Made by a program: the position numbers and the translations under genes. This document shows, one piece after another, positions 5,995 to 13,873 of a stretch of DNA of 26,024 bases. Source of the DNA: JAKEHA01 sp035687255 (GTDB lineage Bacteria; Krumholzibacteriota; Krumholzibacteriia; WVZY01; JAKEHA01). Location: assembly GCA_035687255.1 (NCBI GenBank), contig DASRYI010000289.1, positions 1 to 26,024 on the forward strand, in the 5' to 3' direction. The notes beneath the pieces are model-generated. The model ran no database searches, was not told the origin of the DNA, and worked only from the letters and a program-made list of their open reading frames with translations. Every line of letters begins with the position of its first letter. The first letter of the stretch is position 1.

Positions 5995-8307
5995 ATGCTC
6001 AGGCCCAGGATTCTCATCATCATCGCTGCGGCGGCGTTGCTCTACCTGCTCCCCTCGCCGGCCGACGCCGACAACAGCGCGGCCGTTGATCCCAACGCCA
6101 ACCCCTTCCACCCGAACAGCGTCCTGTCCTTTGACATTCCCCGTCTGGCGGAGAAGATCAAGGTCGACGGGCGGCTGGACGAAGCCGCGTGGAAGTCGGC
6201 AAAGAAGCTCACCAACTTCTGCGAAGTGGATCCCGGCGACAACACCCGGCCGGCGGTGAAGACGGAAGCGTTCGTCGCCTACGACGCCGACTACCTGTAC
6301 GTGGGGTTTCACTGCTACGACGACAATCTCAATGCCATTCGCGCCACCCTCACGGACCGTGACCGTATGTATGCGGACGACTGGGTCGGAGTCTTCATCG
6401 ACACGTTCCGTGACCAGCAGAACGGCTACGAGTTCTGCGTGAATCCGCGCGGCATCCAGGGCGACCTGCGCCGCAGCGGGAACAACGAGGACGACAGCTT
6501 CGACATGGTGTGGTACTCGGGGGGACAGATCACCAGCGACGGCTGGACGGCGGAGTTTGCACTTCCCTTCCGGAGCCTCCGCTTCCCCAATGCCAATGCG
6601 CAGTCGTGGGGCATTCACCTGTTCCGCAACCGCCCCCGCGCCACGCGCGCACAGATGTCGTGGGCGCCGATCTCGCGCGACGAGAGCTGCTTCTTCTGCC
6701 AGGCGGCCACCATGGACGGCATCCAGGGAGTAAATCAGGGCAGGCATTTCGAACTGCTTCCCTACGTGCTCGCGAGCCAGCAGAGCGATTTGAGCGTGGA
6801 TGGCGGCGACCCGTATGCATGGCAGAATCACAGCGCCAGTGGCGAGGCCGGGGTGGGCTTGAAGTACGGCATCACGCCCAATCACACGCTCGACCTGACC
6901 TACAACCCGGATTTCAGCCAGATTGAGTCCGACGCCACCCAGATCGACGCCAACCAGACGTTTGCGCTCTTCTATCCCGAGAAGCGGCCCTTCTTTCTGG
7001 AAGGCTCCGACATGTTCTCCTCCCTGATCGACGTCGTCTATACGCGATCGATCAACGATCCCGTTCTGGCCGGCAAGTTCACGGGCAAACAGGGTGCGAA
7101 TACGGTGGCGATCATGGCGGCCCGGGACGAGAACTCCCCGTACATCGTTCCCTTTGAGGAACAGAGCATGGGCGTCAACGGCGGGAAGACGTTCTCGACG
7201 ATCGCGCGCTACAAGCACGACATCATGAAGGCGTCGTTCATCGGCCTCATGGCAACCGACCGCCACTCGCTCGAAGGCGCCGGCGGCTCGAACACGACCT
7301 TCGGCGCCGACACCCAGCTCCGCTTCAATGAGGTGCTCCAGCTGCGCGCGCAGGTCATGGGCAGCTACACCGAGGAGCCCAACGATACGACTCTGTCGTC
7401 GGATTTCGATGAGATCCACTTCGGCAAAGACCACCAGTACGATTCGTACTTCAACGGCGAGAAGTTCGCCGGCATGGCCACTCTGGCCCGTCTGGACCGC
7501 AGCGCGCGGCACTGGAACGCCAACCTGTGGTACGAGGACCATTCCCCCACGTTCCGCGCCGAGAGCGGATTCATCACGCAGAACGACTATCGCATGGCGG
7601 GCGGCTGGACCGACTGGATGTTCTACTTCGACAACAGCAAGTGGCTCGAGCGCATCGAGCCGCAGGTCGACGTGGGAAGAAAATACAACTATGACGGCGT
7701 GTTCAAGGACACGTGGCTCGAGCCGCAGATATGGCTCCGCTTCAAGAAGCAGACCTATTTCTGGACGGGCTACATCTGGAGCAAGGAGCGCTTTGCGGAC
7801 GAGCTGGTGCCGGGAATCGCGCGCTGGAGCACGAGCTTCGACACGGCGTTCAACAAGCGGATTTCGTTCGGCGGATACACGCACCTCGGCCACTCGGTGG
7901 TGCGTGATCGCGACGATCCGCGTCTGGGCGACGAGTTCAGCTGGGGCAGCTACGTCACCCTGCGGCCGACATCGCAACTGCGCTTCGACGGCAACTACGA
8001 CCAGTTCACGCTGCACGAACTGCACGGCGGCGACGAGATCTTCAACACCTACGTCGCGCGTGGCAAGCTGTCCTACCAGTTCACCAAGAGTCTGTTCCTG
8101 CGCGTGGTGGGCCAGTATGTCGAGAACGCAAGGGACATGCAGGTCGACCCGCTGTTGAGCTACAAGATCAACCCGTTCACGGTGTTTTTCCTGGGCTCAT
8201 CGCACTCCTTCAGCAACGAAGATGCGGATACCGGCATCCAGTTTGACAACTACCGCCAGACAGAGCGCCTGTTCTTCGTGAAGTTCCAGTATCTGATCCG
8301 GGCGTAG
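5995..8307 (+). CDS. DUF5916 outer-membrane beta-barrel with CBM9-like N-terminal domain
   Basis: 770 residues from ATG 5995, chosen for the GAGGAG five bases upstream and the signal peptide it creates (hydrophobic 5-22, cleavage near the Ala-Asp-Ala at 23-25). Residues about 45-235 form a carbohydrate-binding family 9-like domain: KVDGRLDEAAW, AFVAYDADYLYVGF, DDWVGVFIDTF, GWTAEFALPF. The rest is a large barrel carrying the DUF5916 hallmark FALFYPEKRPFFLEG (about 323-337) and many aromatic amphipathic strands ending in FVKFQYLIRA. These proteins occur in FCB bacteria; their substrate is unknown, and a surface receptor or porin-like role is inferred from the fold. It is divergent from mntR with 168 bases between them and convergent with pgi. 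Confidence 0.9.
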   Translation: MLRPRILIIIAAAALLYLLPSPADADNSAAVDPNANPFHPNSVLSFDIPRLAEKIKVDGRLDEAAWKSAKKLTNFCEVDPGDNTRPAVKTEAFVAYDADYLYVGFHCYDDNLNAIRATLTDRDRMYADDWVGVFIDTFRDQQNGYEFCVNPRGIQGDLRRSGNNEDDSFDMVWYSGGQITSDGWTAEFALPFRSLRFPNANAQSWGIHLFRNRPRATRAQMSWAPISRDESCFFCQAATMDGIQGVNQGRHFELLPYVLASQQSDLSVDGGDPYAWQNHSASGEAGVGLKYGITPNHTLDLTYNPDFSQIESDATQIDANQTFALFYPEKRPFFLEGSDMFSSLIDVVYTRSINDPVLAGKFTGKQGANTVAIMAARDENSPYIVPFEEQSMGVNGGKTFSTIARYKHDIMKASFIGLMATDRHSLEGAGGSNTTFGADTQLRFNEVLQLRAQVMGSYTEEPNDTTLSSDFDEIHFGKDHQYDSYFNGEKFAGMATLARLDRSARHWNANLWYEDHSPTFRAESGFITQNDYRMAGGWTDWMFYFDNSKWLERIEPQVDVGRKYNYDGVFKDTWLEPQIWLRFKKQTYFWTGYIWSKERFADELVPGIARWSTSFDTAFNKRISFGGYTHLGHSVVRDRDDPRLGDEFSWGSYVTLRPTSQLRFDGNYDQFTLHELHGGDEIFNTYVARGKLSYQFTKSLFLRVVGQYVENARDMQVDPLLSYKINPFTVFFLGSSHSFSNEDADTGIQFDNYRQTERLFFVKFQYLIRA

Positions 8308-8415
8308 CTCGCATTCGGCTTGCGGGAAGCTTCCGCTCCCGACACATCGCTTTGATCGCACCCCACCTACTCCGGGCGCAGTCGGTTCGGCCGCGGGCGC
8401 GACAGGAGCAACCGA

Positions 8416-10050
8416 TCAGTCTCTGAGGCGCCGGTATCTCCGGATCAGGGTGTTGGTAGAGTCATCGTGCGACAATTCGGGCTCGGTCTTGCTTTCGAGT
8501 TCGGGAATGATGCGTTGCGCCAGCACCTTCCCCAACTCGACCCCCCACTGGTCGAAGGAATCAATGTTCCAGATAGTGCCCTGGGTGAAGACGCTGTGCT
8601 CATACAACGCCACGAGCTTTCCCAGCGCCGATGGTGTCAGCTGCTCCATCAGTATCGTGTTGGACGGGTGATTGCCGGCGAAGGTGCGGTGTGGCACCAG
8701 CCAACCCGGCGTGCCTTCGGCCTCGACCTCCCCGGATGTCTTGCCGAAGGCCAGTGCCTCCGTCTGCGCGATGACGTTGGCGATGAGCACGTCGTGGTGA
8801 CGATGCAGCGGATTGAGCGCACGGGCAAACGCGATGAAGTCGCACGGGATCAACTTCGTTCCCTGGTGAGTCAGCTGGTAGAAAGAATGCTGCCCGTTGG
8901 TTCCCGGCTCTCCCCAGTAGACGGGCCCGGTCTGATAATCAACCTCGTTTCCATCCAGCGTGATGCGTTTGCCGTTGCTCTCCATGGTCAGTTGCTGCAG
9001 GTAGGCCGGAAAGCGCTTCAGATACTGCTCATAGGGCAGAACCGCGACGGTCTGGGCGTCGAAAAACGCGTTGTACCACACCGTGAGAAGTCCCATGAGC
9101 ACGGGAAGGTTCCGTTCGAACGGTGCGGTGCGGAAGTGCTCGTCCATCTGATGAAAGCCGTCGAGCATTTCGCGGAAATGCTCGGGGCCGATGGCGATCA
9201 TGGTCGAGAGTCCGATCGCCGAGTCCATCGAGTAACGCCCGCCGACCCAGTCCCAGAACTCGAACATGTTGGCCGTGTCGATGCCGAACTTCGCAACCTC
9301 CGGTGCGTTGGTCGAAACCGCGACAAAATGTCTGGCGATGGCCGCGGTGTCGTGCAGCGCATCGAGAACCCAGCCACGCGCGCTATGGGCGTTGGTCATG
9401 GTCTCCAGCGTGGTGAAGGTCTTCGACGAAATGATGAACAGCGTCTCCGCGGCATCCAGGCCATGCGTTGCTTCCGCGAAGTCGGTGCCGTCGACGTTGG
9501 AGACAAAGCCGAAGTTCAGGTTGCGCTGGCTGAAATGTCGCAGCGCTTCGTGCGCCATCACCGGGCCCAGGTCGGACCCTCCGATGCCGATATTGATCAC
9601 ATTGCGGATCGGCTTGCCGGTGTGGCCCCGCCACTGCCCGCTCCGCACGCGCCGGGAGAATTCGGCCATCCGGTCGAGCACGGCATGCACCCCGGGCACC
9701 ACATCGTGCCCGTCGACGACCATGGATTGTCCGGCGGGCGCGCGCAGGGCCACGTGCAGAACCGCCCGCTTCTCGGTTACGTTGATTTTTTCGCCCCGGA
9801 ACATGGCGTCGATGCGGGGTCGCAGACCGGATTCGTCCGCCAGTTGCACCAGAAGCTTCACGGTCTCGTCGGTGATGCGGTTCTTCGAGTAGTCAAAGTA
9901 GATGCCGACATCGTCAACCGCCATGCGCTGCGCGCGTTTCGGGTCCGACGCGAACAGCGCCCGCAGATGCATGTCCCGGATTGTCGCGTAATGGGCACCC
10001 AGGGCCTTCCAGGCCGGACGCTGTGTCAGCGGGGTGATGGGTGTGGTCAT
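8416..10050 (-). CDS. pgi: Glucose-6-phosphate isomerase
   Basis: 544 residues, the long E. coli-type PGI. It interconverts glucose-6-phosphate and fructose-6-phosphate in the cytoplasm, feeding the phosphofructokinase also encoded in this window. Motifs: INIGIGGSDLGP and FIISSKTFTT (sugar-phosphate binding), VGGRYS, the PGI signature region GEPGTNGQHSFYQLTHQGT with the catalytic His, and a C-terminal DQWGVELGK containing the Lys. The start is ATG 10048-10050 behind GAAGGAAG; an upstream extension in frame lacks support. It lies 13 bases after the HAD phosphatase gene in the same direction. The 108-base gap to the convergent DUF5916 gene holds only a short palindrome (GGAAGCTTCC, 8325-8334). 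Confidence 0.96.
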   Translation of the reverse strand: MTTPITPLTQRPAWKALGAHYATIRDMHLRALFASDPKRAQRMAVDDVGIYFDYSKNRITDETVKLLVQLADESGLRPRIDAMFRGEKINVTEKRAVLHVALRAPAGQSMVVDGHDVVPGVHAVLDRMAEFSRRVRSGQWRGHTGKPIRNVINIGIGGSDLGPVMAHEALRHFSQRNLNFGFVSNVDGTDFAEATHGLDAAETLFIISSKTFTTLETMTNAHSARGWVLDALHDTAAIARHFVAVSTNAPEVAKFGIDTANMFEFWDWVGGRYSMDSAIGLSTMIAIGPEHFREMLDGFHQMDEHFRTAPFERNLPVLMGLLTVWYNAFFDAQTVAVLPYEQYLKRFPAYLQQLTMESNGKRITLDGNEVDYQTGPVYWGEPGTNGQHSFYQLTHQGTKLIPCDFIAFARALNPLHRHHDVLIANVIAQTEALAFGKTSGEVEAEGTPGWLVPHRTFAGNHPSNTILMEQLTPSALGKLVALYEHSVFTQGTIWNIDSFDQWGVELGKVLAQRIIPELESKTEPELSHDDSTNTLIRRYRRLRD

Positions 10051-10063
10051 GATCGTTCTTCCT

Positions 10064-10774
10064 TCAACCGGTGATCGGGCGCCTGACTCCAAGCTCCCCG
10101 GGGTCGCATTTCAGCAGATCGCCAATGCGTTCAATGGTCATGTCCGCCTCCGGGTAGGCGGCGAGGATCTGGGGATCCCGCGCGTAGTGCCCCTGCCGCA
10201 CGAAGACCGTCGTCACCCGCGGTCCCCAGATTTTCTTGATGGCCGCGAGAATGCGCAATTTGTCGTCGACGATCACGTAATGATCCGCCGGATAGCGCGC
10301 CGCCACGTCGGCCAGTTCGGTCTCTTTGTGCACGTAGATCAGCACGCGCCCGTCGACTGCATCACGCAGTCCCGAGCGATCCACCTTGAGAGGCTGAAAG
10401 ACGATGTCACCGTCAGTCAGAAGAATCGCTTCTCCCCATTGGTGGGTGCGTTCAATCACCTGCAGCGCATCGGGAAACAGCCGGGTGGCGAACGGATAGT
10501 TGATGAGAAACCGTGACGCGACCAGCACTCCCGGGTCATGGGGATACTCGCTCCGGTACCGCTGCAGGGCACCCAGGTAGTCGGCGTAACCGAGTTCGGT
10601 TCGCAGCTTCTCGAAAATGGTCCAGTAGGATCGCTCGCGCTCGGAGCCGATCTCGCGCTCGAGATGCTCGCTGAGGTCGATGATCACCTCGTCGTTGTCG
10701 AGCAGCGTATTGTCGACGTCGAACATGAACACGACCCTGGCGCTGACCGGCGTATCAGGAGTTCCCTTGCTCAT
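10064..10774 (-). CDS. HAD-superfamily hydrolase (putative phosphatase)
   Basis: 236 residues. Motif I is DVDNTLLDN with nucleophile Asp19 and acid/base Asp21; motif II is the Thr in ILLTDGD (about 119); motif IV is HYVIVDDKLRI with the two metal-binding Asp. The helical cap lies between motifs I and II, as in the C1-cap beta-phosphoglucomutase/phosphatase class. The substrate cannot be read from sequence. Its place between an RNB ribonuclease (23 bases upstream) and pgi (13 bases downstream) suggests co-expression and perhaps a sugar-phosphate or nucleotide substrate, but that is inference. The start at ATG 10772-10774 has only a weak SD (GCGGAA); an ATG just before motif I is the alternative, though it would remove the beginning of the first strand. 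Confidence 0.85.
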   Translation of the reverse strand: MSKGTPDTPVSARVVFMFDVDNTLLDNDEVIIDLSEHLEREIGSERERSYWTIFEKLRTELGYADYLGALQRYRSEYPHDPGVLVASRFLINYPFATRLFPDALQVIERTHQWGEAILLTDGDIVFQPLKVDRSGLRDAVDGRVLIYVHKETELADVAARYPADHYVIVDDKLRILAAIKKIWGPRVTTVFVRQGHYARDPQILAAYPEADMTIERIGDLLKCDPGELGVRRPITG

Positions 10775-10797
10775 CGGGTTCCGCTACGGCCCACGCC

Positions 10798-12273
10798 TCA
10801 CGCGATTCGCCTGAAGTCGATGAAGCCGCGCTCCACGTTGGTATGAACCAGTTGCACGCGCACGCGGTGGCCCACCTCCAGACCGTGCGCGCCGCTTTCC
10901 AATCGCCCCTCAACCACCGGGTGCAGAAGACGGACCCACGTGCCTTTGGCGGACGCCCCGGTCACGATGCCATCGAACTGTTCCCTGATCCGTGATTCCA
11001 GCAGGATGGCGGCTGCGGATTTTGCGACGTGCCGCTCGACCTTCTGCGCGGCGTCTTCCGCCAGCGTGCAATGGCGGGCGAGCGTCTCCAGTTCGTCGTC
11101 CGTGTACGGATGAGAATCTCTTCCCATCGCTGCTTTCAGCAATCGCTGGGTGATCAGGTCCGGGTAGCGGCGGTTGGGCGCGGTGGAATGCGCGTAATCC
11201 CTGACCGCCAGACCGAAGTGCCCGGCGACTCCGCCTCCCGGGCGTTCGACAACGTATTCGCCCGGGCCCAGGAGCTTGATCACGCTCAGGGAGAGCTCCG
11301 GAAATCGGAGCGGGTCGGCGGCCCGGGCAGCGACCAGGAATTGCTCCAGCGCCCTTGCGTCCGGCTCCCCGGGAAGCGTCGTGCCCCGCGCCGCGGCCAG
11401 ATCGACGATCCGGCCCCAGTTCCTGGGAACGCGGACGACGCGCCGGATCGACGAGCACGCCCGGGACTCGAGGTATCGCGCCGTGACCCCGTTGGCGCCG
11501 ACCATGAAGTCTTCAATAATGTCTTTGGCCCGGTTGCTCGCATTCACCACGAGATCTCTCAGGGCATCGCCGTCGAATACCGGATGAGTCTCGATGGTTT
11601 CAAGGGTGAGAGCGCCGTGCTGGTGCCGGAGCGCTTTCATCCGTTGGGCGGTGCGATCCTGCAGTCGCAGGTTCTCCTCGAGTCCGTCGACGGCACCGAT
11701 CGCCGCCGGCATCGGTCCTGCTCCGTCGAGCCACGCAGCGACACTGTCGTAGGCGAGCTTCGCCCGATTACGCACGGTGGCCCGGTAGACATCGGAACTC
11801 GTCAGCGACCCATCCGCGGCCAGCACCATTTCCATGACGATGGCCAGACGATCCACATCGTGGTTGAGCGACGTCAGATTGGTGGAGAGTTTCTCGGGAA
11901 GCATCGGGAAGATCTCGGCCGCCGTGTACACCGACGTGGTGTTCCGCCGCGCATGCTCATCGAGCGGAGACTGCGTCCTCACGAGTGAATCAACGTCCGC
12001 GATGGCGACCAGGACTTTGACGGCTCCGCCGGGCAGCGACTCGGCCACGGTAATCTGATCCAGATCGCGGGAGGTGTCGTTGTCGATCGAACACCAGAGA
12101 AGACTTCTGAGATCGCGCGTCGCTTCGTCGTTCCGCGTAGCCGCCTGGTGGATGGCGGCGAGCTGCGCAAGCGCCTCGGCGGAGAAATCCGGAACCAGAC
12201 CCCGTTCGATCATCGCCTGGTGCGCGATGCGTTGCAGGATCAAACGATGTTGCCTGCCGTCGACATGCGTCAT
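10798..12273 (-). CDS. RNB-domain exoribonuclease (RNase II/R superfamily, short form)
   Basis: 491 residues. The catalytic core motif is SIDNDTSRDLDQI (about 62-74 from the chosen start), the Asp cluster that holds Mg2+ in RNase II. YAHSTAPNRRYPDL is the second RNB signature, with the Arg that aids cleavage. A C-terminal OB/S1-like segment (FDGIVTGASAKGTWVRL ... RVRVQLV) follows. The two N-terminal cold-shock domains of RNase II and RNase R are missing; only about 55 residues precede the catalytic domain, as I recall for the Deinococcus-type short RNase II. It presumably degrades single-stranded RNA 3' to 5' in the cytoplasm. The start is ATG 12271-12273, five bases after GGAAGG; a GTG two codons upstream is the alternative. 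First gene of the RNB-HAD-pgi unit. Confidence 0.88.
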   Translation of the reverse strand: MTHVDGRQHRLILQRIAHQAMIERGLVPDFSAEALAQLAAIHQAATRNDEATRDLRSLLWCSIDNDTSRDLDQITVAESLPGGAVKVLVAIADVDSLVRTQSPLDEHARRNTTSVYTAAEIFPMLPEKLSTNLTSLNHDVDRLAIVMEMVLAADGSLTSSDVYRATVRNRAKLAYDSVAAWLDGAGPMPAAIGAVDGLEENLRLQDRTAQRMKALRHQHGALTLETIETHPVFDGDALRDLVVNASNRAKDIIEDFMVGANGVTARYLESRACSSIRRVVRVPRNWGRIVDLAAARGTTLPGEPDARALEQFLVAARAADPLRFPELSLSVIKLLGPGEYVVERPGGGVAGHFGLAVRDYAHSTAPNRRYPDLITQRLLKAAMGRDSHPYTDDELETLARHCTLAEDAAQKVERHVAKSAAAILLESRIREQFDGIVTGASAKGTWVRLLHPVVEGRLESGAHGLEVGHRVRVQLVHTNVERGFIDFRRIA

Positions 12274-12296
12274 ATTCACCTTCCGTGAGGCTTGGG

Positions 12297-12313
12297 TGCG
12301 TGTACGTCACGCA
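12297..12313. repeat. Inverted repeat upstream of the RNB gene
   Basis: TGCGTG-TACGT-CACGCA, perfect 6-base arms around a five-base centre, ends 24 bases before the RNB start codon. Its location suits an operator or leader hairpin. I see no known regulator consensus. Confidence 0.35.
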
Positions 12314-12326
12314 TGTTGGCACAGGC

Positions 12327-12343
12327 CGCCCGGGACCCGGGCG
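12327..12343. repeat. Tight GC-rich inverted repeat after the aldehyde dehydrogenase
   Basis: CGCCCGGG-A-CCCGGGCG, perfect 8-base arms with a single central base, 13 bases beyond the aldehyde dehydrogenase stop. No T tract follows on the minus strand, so it may stabilise the 3' end or act as an extragenic palindrome rather than a factor-independent terminator. Confidence 0.45.
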
Positions 12344-12356
12344 ATGTTGCGGAGAC

Positions 12357-13805
12357 CTACCGGGTGTTGATCCAGACCGACTTCTTTTCGAGGTACATGT
12401 CGATCGCGTCCTTGCCCAGCTCGCGGCCGAAGCCGCTCTCGCGGAAGCCACCGAAAGGCGACGCCGGATGGTACACGTTGTACGTGTTCACCCACACCGT
12501 TCCCGCACGCAGCGCGGCCGCCACCCGGTGCGCGCGCCCCACGTCCTGCGTCCACACGCCCGACGCCAGGCCGTAGCAACTGTCGTTGGCAAGCCTGACC
12601 GCTTCTTCTTCGTTCTCGAACGGAATCACGCACAGCACGGGCCCGAAGATCTCTTCGCGCGCCACATCCATGTCATTGCGCACGCCGGTGAGAATGGTGG
12701 GCTCGAGATAGAAGCCTTTGCCGTTCACCGCGGTCGCTTTTCCACCGATGGCGACGTTCGCGCCTTCCTTGACTCCGGCGGCCACTCTCGCCAGCACACT
12801 GTCGCGGTGGGTCTTTGTCACCTGGGGACCAAAGCGCGTCTTCTCGTCCATCGGATCACCGGGCGTGTAGCGCGCCATCTTGCCGCGCACCATCTCCACG
12901 AACTCGTCGTGCACTTTCTTTTCGACGAACAGGCGCGAACCGGCCGCGCACACCTCGCCCTTGTTGTAGAAAATGCCGCTGCATGCACCGTTGGCGGCCG
13001 CATCCAGCCGGGCATCGGCGAACACGATGTTCGGTGACTTCCCGCCCAGTTCCAGCGACACGCGCTTGATGGTGCCCGCAGCGCTCTTCATCACCGTGCG
13101 GCCCACTTCCGTCGAGCCGGTGAAGGCGATCTTGTCCACGCCCCGCGCATCCAGCAGCGCCTGTCCCGCCACCGAGCCGCGCCCCGGCACCACGTTCACC
13201 ACGCCGGCGGGAATGCCGGCCTCGAGGCACAGCGCACCCAGCTTGAGTGCGGTGAGCGGCGTCGATTCCGACGGCTTGATGACCGCGGTGCAGCCCGCGG
13301 CCAGCGCCGGCGCCAGTTTCCACACCGTGAGCAGCAGCGGAAAGTTCCACGGGATGATCATGCCCACCACGCCGACGGGTTCGCGCAGCGTGTAGTTGAG
13401 GAACCCGGGAATACCGGGGATGGTTTCCCCGCCCAGCTTGTCGGCCCACCCCGCGTAGTACCGGAACAGGCTGGCCACAAACGGCACCTCGATCTTCGAT
13501 GACTCGAAGATGGGCTTGCCCTGGTTCATGGTCTCCAGGCGCGCAATCTCCGCGAGATCGCGTTCGCACAGTTCGGCGATTCTCCACAGCAGGCGCGCGC
13601 GCGTGCCCCCGTCCATCTTGGCCCACGGGCCCGATTCGAGCGCAGCGCGTGACGACGCCACCGCGGCCTCGATTTCCGCTTTACCCGCCGACGCCACCTC
13701 GCACAGGGGTTCTTCGGTCGCGGGATTGACGAGCGTGACGACCGCGCCGTCGCTTGCGTTGACCCATTCGCCGTTGATCAGGATTCTGGTGTGTTTGATC
13801 TCCAC
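12357..13805 (-). CDS. NAD(P)+-dependent aldehyde dehydrogenase
   Basis: 482 residues, full-length ALDH superfamily. It oxidises an aldehyde to the acid. Motifs in order: IPWNFPLLL (cofactor-binding Asn), KPSESTPL, FTGSTEVGR, LELGGKSP (general-base Glu), NKGEVCAAGSR (nucleophile Cys) and EEIFGPVL. The sequence type is that of betaine-aldehyde/semialdehyde dehydrogenases rather than the PaaZ-like BoxD form, but it lies beside boxC-boxB where a semialdehyde dehydrogenase would be useful. The start is GTG 13803-13805 with CTGGAG before it; the frame extends upstream only to a TTG without SD support. It begins 22 bases after the T tract of the boxB terminator, so its transcription must come from readthrough or from a promoter inside boxB. 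Confidence 0.93.
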   Translation of the reverse strand: MEIKHTRILINGEWVNASDGAVVTLVNPATEEPLCEVASAGKAEIEAAVASSRAALESGPWAKMDGGTRARLLWRIAELCERDLAEIARLETMNQGKPIFESSKIEVPFVASLFRYYAGWADKLGGETIPGIPGFLNYTLREPVGVVGMIIPWNFPLLLTVWKLAPALAAGCTAVIKPSESTPLTALKLGALCLEAGIPAGVVNVVPGRGSVAGQALLDARGVDKIAFTGSTEVGRTVMKSAAGTIKRVSLELGGKSPNIVFADARLDAAANGACSGIFYNKGEVCAAGSRLFVEKKVHDEFVEMVRGKMARYTPGDPMDEKTRFGPQVTKTHRDSVLARVAAGVKEGANVAIGGKATAVNGKGFYLEPTILTGVRNDMDVAREEIFGPVLCVIPFENEEEAVRLANDSCYGLASGVWTQDVGRAHRVAAALRAGTVWVNTYNVYHPASPFGGFRESGFGRELGKDAIDMYLEKKSVWINTR

Positions 13806-13827
13806 GGTGGTCTCCAGTCTGGAAAGC

Positions 13828-13859
13828 AAAAAGCCGGCGCGGAGACTCCACGCCGGCTT
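13828..13859 (-). terminator. Strong intrinsic terminator after boxB
   Basis: Perfect 9-base arms AAGCCGGCG (13831-13839) and CGCCGGCTT (13851-13859) enclose an 11-base loop, and read on the minus strand the hairpin runs into TTTTT. It follows the boxB stop by about 15 bases and closes the sodA-to-boxB unit. Confidence 0.85.
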
Positions 13860-13873
13860 CAGTTCAATCGGAC

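Noticed and set aside
5914..8025. Long minus-strand frame opposite the DUF5916 gene
   Set aside because: The plus strand encodes a clear signal peptide, CBM9-like domain and DUF5916 motif; the antisense reading is low-complexity and Arg/Val-rich.
8321..8341. Palindrome GGAAGCTTCC as a terminator between the DUF5916 gene and pgi
   Set aside because: The stem is short and no T tract follows on either strand.
8467..10074. Long plus-strand frame opposite pgi
   Set aside because: Every PGI signature is on the minus strand; the opposite frame has no family resemblance.
12357..13805. Naming the aldehyde dehydrogenase boxD
   Set aside because: Position suggests it, but the sequence is of the ordinary betaine-aldehyde/semialdehyde type and BoxD enzymes I know are longer and PaaZ-like.
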